This document shows positions 14,711 through 17,660 of a stretch of DNA of 17,660 nucleotides, piece after piece. The position numbers were made by a program, and so were the translations under genes. The stretch covers positions 1 through 17,660 of the forward strand of contig SKHU01000206.1 of the NCBI GenBank assembly GCA_007116755.1, in the 5' to 3' direction. The DNA is from Alphaproteobacteria bacterium. Lineage in GTDB: Bacteria > Pseudomonadota > Alphaproteobacteria > Micavibrionales > CSBR16-224. The notes beneath the pieces were generated by a model that saw nothing but the letters and a program-made list of their open reading frames with translations, did no database searches and was not told the DNA's origin. Each line of letters starts with the position of its first letter. Within the stretch, counting starts at the first letter, position 1.

Positions 14711-14804
14711 CTGGCTCTGCTCCGGATCGGTTCCCGACTGTCCCGTCGCACAAACGGCGCGGAATAAGTCAAAATTAATGAATGATTCCTGAATTTAGAT
14801 GTAA

Positions 14805-14810
14805 TATACT
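14805..14810 (+). promoter_or_regulatory. Possible -10 box ahead of the FkbM gene
   Basis: TATACT lies 59 bases before the chosen start in the divergent gap 14711-14868, overlapping a second candidate TAATAT (14802-14807). No good -35 is present at 16-18 bases, so this is only a hint that transcription begins about here and that residues read upstream of 14869 are not translated. Confidence 0.25.
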
Positions 14811-14868
14811 CTCGCCAACACCATATCAAGTAGAAATTCAAAGCGTAATCTTACTTAAGGAGCGACCG

Positions 14869-15606
14869 ATGACCGCCCCGCTGAGCCTCAAAGCCCGCAT
14901 GACCTATACCGCCCATCTGTTCAAAGCCGTCACGCGCCAGCACCACATACCGTTACGTCCTCTTTTCGCCGAATATCTGCCGCGCGACGGCATTGTGATT
15001 GATGTCGGCGCCCATGCCGGACAATTCACAAAGCTTTTTTCCGCTCTGGTGCCGGACGGGCATGTTTATGCGTTTGAGCCGGGCGGGTATGCGCTCTCTA
15101 TTCTGAAAAAAGTCCATTTGCTCCGCCGTCTGAAAAACGTCACGATTGTTGCCTCTGCTCTGGGCGACAGCGACGGCGAGGCGGTTTTGAAAGTTCCCGT
15201 CAAGGAATCAGGCAGCATTGCTTTCGGCCTCAGCTCCGTCGGAAAAATGCAGGATAACAGCCGCGCGATCCGTACAGAAACAATCCCCGTGACGACTCTG
15301 GACGGATTTGCGGAACAAAACGGCCTGACACGGCTAGATGTGATCAAAGCCGATATCGAAGGCTGGGAATTGCGTATGCTGGAAGGGGCACGGCAGGTTC
15401 TGCAAAAATTCCGCCCCTGTCTGGCCATTGAGGCCGCCGATCATATGCTGCAACGCGCCGGAGACACGCGGGAGAAACTGGCGACGTTTTTACGCGAAAT
15501 GAATTACACCGCCTTTATTTATGATCAGGACGGCACACTGACCCCCGATGACGGGCGGGATGCGGATCTGTTCTGCATACCCGTAGAAAAACAGCTTTCC
15601 TCCTGA
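14869..15606 (+). CDS. FkbM family methyltransferase
   Basis: A 245-residue SAM-dependent O-methyltransferase of the FkbM family. The SAM loop IDVGAHAGQF is at 44-53, then VYAFEPG, the family-typical PVTTLDGFAEQNGL and LDVIKADIEGWELRMLEGA, with Asp-Ile-Glu-Gly being the FkbM hallmark. The acidic C-terminus is DGRDADLFCIP. FkbM proteins methylate hydroxyls of sugars or polyketides; beside a GT25 gene, a surface glycan target is most likely. The frame is open back to ATG 14782, but AAGGAG six bases before ATG 14869 and the start of recognisable sequence settle the shorter form. It is divergent from the glycosyltransferase gene. It is the last gene of chromosomal character before the composition changes. 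Confidence 0.85.
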   Translation: MTAPLSLKARMTYTAHLFKAVTRQHHIPLRPLFAEYLPRDGIVIDVGAHAGQFTKLFSALVPDGHVYAFEPGGYALSILKKVHLLRRLKNVTIVASALGDSDGEAVLKVPVKESGSIAFGLSSVGKMQDNSRAIRTETIPVTTLDGFAEQNGLTRLDVIKADIEGWELRMLEGARQVLQKFRPCLAIEAADHMLQRAGDTREKLATFLREMNYTAFIYDQDGTLTPDDGRDADLFCIPVEKQLSS

Positions 15607-15617
15607 CAAGTCTCCCG

Positions 15618-15678
15618 ACGATAGCTGTTATTTTTAGCCCTTGCGTGATTACGCTGCAGCGAATCGCAAGTCTATCGT
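15618..15678. repeat. Nested inverted repeat behind the FkbM gene
   Basis: Three nested arms share one centre. Outer: ACGATAG (15618-15624) with CTATCGT (15672-15678). Middle: CTTGCG (15640-15645) with CGCAAG (15665-15670). Inner: the perfect palindrome CGCTGCAGCG (15652-15661). The two sides differ by a 15-base T-rich insertion on the left. It begins 11 bases after the FkbM stop. It could end transcription, form a stable RNA end, or be a protein site; a T-run at the end is lacking, so a simple intrinsic terminator is not supported. Confidence 0.4.
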
Positions 15679-15789
15679 TTTGTATACCGATTGTGAGGGA
15701 GAGCAAAGGAGATGGAACGGAAAATTCCGTTTAGCCCTTTTAAAACAGCGCTTTATATTGATTTTTATTCCGGGATATCTACATAATCT

Positions 15790-15813
15790 TGGTGCCCAGA
15801 AGAGGACTCGAAC
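15790..15813 (-). other. tRNA 3'-end fragment, probable integration site
   Basis: Read on the minus strand, the 24 bases give the 3' end of a tRNA: one stem base G, T-loop TTCGAGT, T-stem half CCTCT, acceptor half TCTGGGC, discriminator A and encoded CCA. The form and discriminator suit tRNA-Leu with 5' acceptor GCCCAGA. Identity stops there: the T-stem partner reads TTAAG, and no GCCCAGA lies at tRNA distance, so this is not an intact gene. Tyrosine recombinases of islands and prophages use exactly such 3' ends and leave a copy. By geometry the element should lie to the right and the intact tRNA at its far end, outside the window. Confidence 0.6.
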
Positions 15814-15887
15814 TTAAATAGACACCACATTAAGTTATTGATAAATACTATTTCACCAACGCACTACGTTATCGACCCCGCATAAAA

Positions 15888-15931
15888 GTATACCACTATG
15901 TATACCGTTACGTATACCGAAATATACGTAA
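15888..15931. repeat. GTATACC boxes at 12-bp period plus dyad
   Basis: GTATACC begins at 15888, 15900 and 15912, an exact 12-bp period with 5-base spacers. The last box is part of a perfect 9-bp inverted repeat, TTACGTATA (15908-15916) and TATACGTAA (15923-15931), with a 6-base spacer. A fourth box, GTATACCGA, is at 15682-15690 on the other side of the tRNA fragment. Repeats like these near an integration core resemble arm-type sites of a tyrosine recombinase or sites of an excision factor. Iterons of a replication origin are an alternative, though no replication gene is seen. Confidence 0.5.
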
Positions 15932-15978
15932 TACAGCAGCGTTTTGCAAGTAAAAACGTAGATTTTATGTACGGGATG

Positions 15979-16251
15979 TTATCGTGATTTTGTGAGATGC
16001 GGAGGCAATTCAGCGGTATTCTTTTGCCGTTCCTTCCGCGCAACTTCCAGAGCGCGGGCTTTCACTGCTTCCTTCTGTTGCCGCTCTTGCAACTCCTGCT
16101 CCAGACGCTGAAAAACCGGAAGATAGTCGTCGCCCAAATCCGCGACCAGACCCGCAGCCGTCCTATAGGCCTCTCGCAGATCGACAAAAGAAACCTCTTC
16201 GCCATCGGCGTATTTACGCTTATATGTGACCGGTTCTTGCGGCTTGTCCAT
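15979..16251 (-). CDS. Hypothetical small charged protein
   Basis: I do not recognise this 90-residue protein. It is hydrophilic. A motif-like start (KRKYADGEEVSFVDLREAYRT) is followed by a probable coiled coil of Glu/Gln/Lys/Arg from about residue 45 to 80. I see no membrane segment or signal peptide. The frame is open to about 16353 through non-ATG starts, but ATG 16251 is preferred. It has AAGGAG 12 bases upstream (rather long), and a perfect TATAAT with a palindrome lies between the longer start and here, which looks like untranslated leader. It stands alone next to the GTATACC boxes. A small DNA-binding or accessory protein of the element is conceivable, but that is only a guess from position. 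Confidence 0.5.
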   Translation of the reverse strand: MDKPQEPVTYKRKYADGEEVSFVDLREAYRTAAGLVADLGDDYLPVFQRLEQELQERQQKEAVKARALEVARKERQKNTAELPPHLTKSR

Positions 16252-16304
16252 TCCGGCAACACACTCCTTCCAAACTTCTGGTTCGCTCCCTCCCGCAGCG
16301 TGCC

Positions 16305-16335
16305 AGGCTTTAAAAAGCCTTATCTCTCTATTATA
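16305..16335 (-). promoter_or_regulatory. Promoter with palindrome at the transcript start
   Basis: On the minus strand a perfect -10 TATAAT (16335-16330) is followed about ten bases later by the palindrome AGGCTTTTTAAAGCCT (16320-16305), which covers the expected start of transcription. The -35 region is poor. An operator just at the start site, or a leader hairpin, would both make the small downstream gene tightly controlled. Confidence 0.4.
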
Positions 16336-16351
16336 CCGCAAAAACACACCC

Positions 16352-16376
16352 AAAACCGCAGAAACGCGCGGTTTTT
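16352..16376. terminator. Possible bidirectional terminator
   Basis: AAAACCGC (16352-16359) pairs with GCGGTTTT (16368-16375) around an 8-base loop. A T-run closes it on the plus strand, and the mirrored T-run closes it on the minus strand. It sits between the small gene at 15979 and the cassette ending at 16527, so on the minus strand it could stop the cassette transcript. The stem is short and half A/T, hence modest confidence. Confidence 0.35.
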
Positions 16377-16526
16377 AGTGTGAATAAGAAATTTTATTGA
16401 GAAAATACAATTAGATAGAATAGGAAATACTAGTTTATAATTATGTTAAATATATAACACATTGAAAACATTACCGGTAAAATCAGAACCGCACAAAAGA
16501 ATCACTAGCCCCTTTGTCCCCGATTT

Positions 16527-17021
16527 CTAATTTCTCGCAGATGTTCGTGAATTATATCCAATTTTAAATTGTGGAGGGATATCATTCGTTAATATCAGTA
16601 TACTATCTCTGTTATCAACGAGTGACAAAAAGAACAAATCATCACTATCATCTACCTCTGGACGCTGTTCTAGAAAAACACGAACTCCGTTTGAAAATGA
16701 TAAGGTGCATTTGCTTCCCAATATGTGGGCACCTTCAAAACGACTCTGTTTCATAATATCGGAAAGTACGGTTTCTGCAAATTTACGAGTTATAGTCTCG
16801 CTGCTGCAAATCTCCTCTTTATCTTTAAATAAACGCCAATACCACCCCCACAGAGTCAACTCCAGCATATCGTCTCTTTTGTGCAAAACCTTGTCCATCA
16901 AGAAATAGATCATAGAGCCGTAAGAAAGACCAACATTTTGAACAATCATTTGATCCTTATAAGGCTCAATGATAGAGTCGAACTCTTCTTTGCTGATAGG
17001 CTTTTCTATTCTTTCAGGCAT
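16527..17021 (-). CDS. Hypothetical protein, candidate immunity protein
   Basis: A 164-residue soluble protein of unknown family. The first half has LSYGSMIYFLMDKVL and ELTLWGWYWRLFKDKEEI. The second half has an alternating beta-strand pattern, FEGAHILGSKCTLSFSNG followed by VRVFLEQRPEVDDSDDLFFLSL. The pattern of a Trp-Arg strand, a glycine turn and an acidic Asp-Asp segment recalls small immunity-type proteins, but I cannot name a family. Its ATG overlaps the end of the previous gene by 8 bases (ATGCCTGA), so translation is coupled; GGGAAG precedes it. Codons are A/T-rich, unlike the left part of the window. A role protecting against the toxin encoded just upstream is inferred only from order and spacing. 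Confidence 0.6.
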   Translation of the reverse strand: MPERIEKPISKEEFDSIIEPYKDQMIVQNVGLSYGSMIYFLMDKVLHKRDDMLELTLWGWYWRLFKDKEEICSSETITRKFAETVLSDIMKQSRFEGAHILGSKCTLSFSNGVRVFLEQRPEVDDSDDLFFLSLVDNRDSILILTNDIPPQFKIGYNSRTSARN

Positions 17022-17304
17022 CAGAGCTTCCCACCTTTGCCTTTTTTGCCTTTTCCAATTCTTTGATCATGACTAAAACTTCTTGATCTCCCTCATCCCG
17101 ATTATAAAGTTCATGCTTATGCCGAGGGGGGTATTTATCCGATAATCGTATCAGACGTTGCCTGATACTCTCTATTTGAGGATCGCTCACCTTGACTGAA
17201 GTATAATCGTCATAATCCCATTCACCGCACGTATCAGCTATCCACGACCTTAGAAAAGAAATGTACTCATCTTTACTCAAGTCTATCGAATTCCAGTTTA
17301 TCAT
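17014..17304 (-). CDS. Hypothetical acidic protein, candidate immunity protein
   Basis: A 96-residue protein I do not recognise. It is acidic and helix-rich, with three tryptophans near the start (INWNSIDLSKDEYISFLRSW and CGEWDYDDYTSV) and a Lys-rich tail. No signal peptide or membrane segment is visible. The ATG is 6 bases after the stop of the large upstream gene, and its end overlaps the next gene by 8 bases, so all three genes form one tight transcript. Acidic small proteins directly behind a toxin-bearing C-terminus are commonly the cognate immunity protein; this one is the nearer candidate by position. A chaperone or adaptor role is the main alternative. Confidence 0.6.
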   Translation of the reverse strand: MINWNSIDLSKDEYISFLRSWIADTCGEWDYDDYTSVKVSDPQIESIRQRLIRLSDKYPPRHKHELYNRDEGDQEVLVMIKELEKAKKAKVGSSDA

Positions 17305-17310
17305 GAGTGT

Positions 17311-17660
17311 CTATTTTCCCTTATATATATCAATATGCTTATGCAAAGGTGTCTTCTTATTGCCTATTGCGATCCTAAAGACAGAGTGTCCTTTAGCGTT
17401 CGGGGCTTTTTTCCAACCCCAACCGATCCTAATATAAGGATTACGATTTAATAAACCTCCCTGCTTTTTAAACAAGGGGCTACTGGAGCCAAAAACGTAT
17501 TTTCCAACGGCCTTACATACTCCGCCAGTTGCGGAGCCACCCATGACGAGCGTTGCACTAGTCGCTCCGGCCATGAACGGCCCGAACGGGTCTGAGGCGA
17601 TTACATCTTCTCCCGGTGCAGGCGTGTTTGCTGGATCGGGATAAAGTGTAATTCCTCCAA
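17311..17660 (-). CDS. C-terminus of a large protein, probable polymorphic toxin tip
   Basis: The frame is open to the right edge, so only the last 115 or so residues are present; the Met at 17574 is internal. It reads GGITLYPDPANTPAPGEDVI, then a small-residue-rich Gly/Ala/Ser stretch (PFMAGATSATLVMGGSATGG), a linker, and a compact basic end with NRNPYIRIGWGWKK, VFRIAIGNKK and a terminal His-x-His-Ile-Asp-Ile-Tyr. The Arg-Ile-Gly-Trp and final His-Ile-Asp motifs resemble C-terminal tips of Rhs/contact-dependent toxins as I know them, but I cannot name the family or its activity. Two small genes follow at 6-base spacing and 8-base overlap, the usual place for immunity genes. The N-terminal delivery part is needed to confirm this. 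Confidence 0.6.
   Translation of the reverse strand, partial: GGITLYPDPANTPAPGEDVIASDPFGPFMAGATSATLVMGGSATGGVCKAVGKYVFGSSSPLFKKQGGLLNRNPYIRIGWGWKKAPNAKGHSVFRIAIGNKKTPLHKHIDIYKGK

Larger units (their letters stand above)
15607..15978. other. Gene-free junction, 372 bases
   Basis: No gene is supported here. From left to right it holds a nested dyad (15618-15678), one GTATACCGA box (15682-15690), a 7-bp palindromic hairpin AACGGAA-AA-TTCCGTT (15715-15730), a 24-bp tRNA 3'-end copy (15790-15813), and an array of GTATACC boxes (15888-15931). It separates the fkbM gene from island-type genes and is best read as the junction of an integrated element. Confidence 0.5.
15790..17660. mobile_element. 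Left end of a probable genomic island
   Basis: The region starts at a tRNA 3'-end copy and carries iteron-like boxes. It contains genes without recognisable housekeeping function and shifts to clearly lower G/C than the core genes (28 G/C in 120 bases at 16381-16500). It ends beyond the window. No integrase, transposase or matching second repeat is visible, so type and full size are unknown; the integrase, if any, should be near the other end. Confidence 0.4.

Noticed and set aside
14782..14868. N-terminal extension of the FkbM protein from ATG 14782
   Set aside because: It has no ribosome site and no family similarity, and ATG 14869 has AAGGAG at ideal spacing.
15790..15880. A complete tRNA gene on the minus strand
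   Set aside because: Only the 3' end fits. The T-stem does not pair, and no 5' acceptor strand GCCCAGA lies at tRNA distance.
15888..15931. CRISPR array
   Set aside because: Repeats of 7 bp with 5-bp spacers are far too short, and no cas gene is present.

Overview
The window looks like a chromosome segment of an alphaproteobacterium, probably marine or salt-tolerant. The main clue is an ectoine/hydroxyectoine degradation cluster of the type seen in Rhodobacterales and relatives. The core genes use G/C-rich codons. Near the right end the composition drops sharply: I count 28 G/C among bases 16381-16500. No species assignment is possible from this alone.

Layout, left to right. (1) 2-2162: the 3' part of mltG (septal peptidoglycan lytic transglycosylase) converges on moeA (molybdenum cofactor insertion). 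(2) 2347-10196: seven co-directional genes, doeA, doeB, eutB, doeX (Lrp/AsnC regulator), doeC, doeD and eutC. They should open the ectoine ring, remove the acetyl group, and take diaminobutyrate through aspartate semialdehyde to aspartate; eutB and eutC handle the hydroxylated branch. No transporter, enuR or eutA is present here. Two control regions stand out, before doeA and before doeC. They share a 12-base motif lying exactly 32 bases ahead of each ATG, and the second also has two exact 13-bp direct repeats 31 bp apart. (3) 10202-12844 on the minus strand: an ABC-F ATPase and a spermidine-synthase-like methyltransferase. The methyltransferase has an in-frame TAA at codon 33 and a strong ribosome site for restart further in. 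(4) 13147-15606: a glycosyltransferase family 25 gene and a methyltransferase in tandem on the minus strand, divergent from an FkbM methyltransferase, probably for surface glycan decoration.

(5) 15607-17660: an accessory region. After a nested dyad behind fkbM there is a 24-bp piece identical in form to the 3' end of a tRNA gene (probably tRNA-Leu), a typical integration scar. Three GTATACC boxes at a strict 12-bp period follow, then a small unknown gene, an AT-rich gap, and a three-gene cassette on the minus strand. That cassette is the C-terminal end of a large protein entering from beyond the right edge (likely a polymorphic toxin tip) followed by two tightly coupled small genes that are candidate immunity genes.

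The best leads for new biology are the putative DoeX control sites, the nonsense-interrupted but possibly restarted methyltransferase, and the island end with its tRNA scar, iteron-like boxes and toxin/immunity-like cassette. Functions of the small island genes are not recognised, and everything said about them is inference from position and sequence character.
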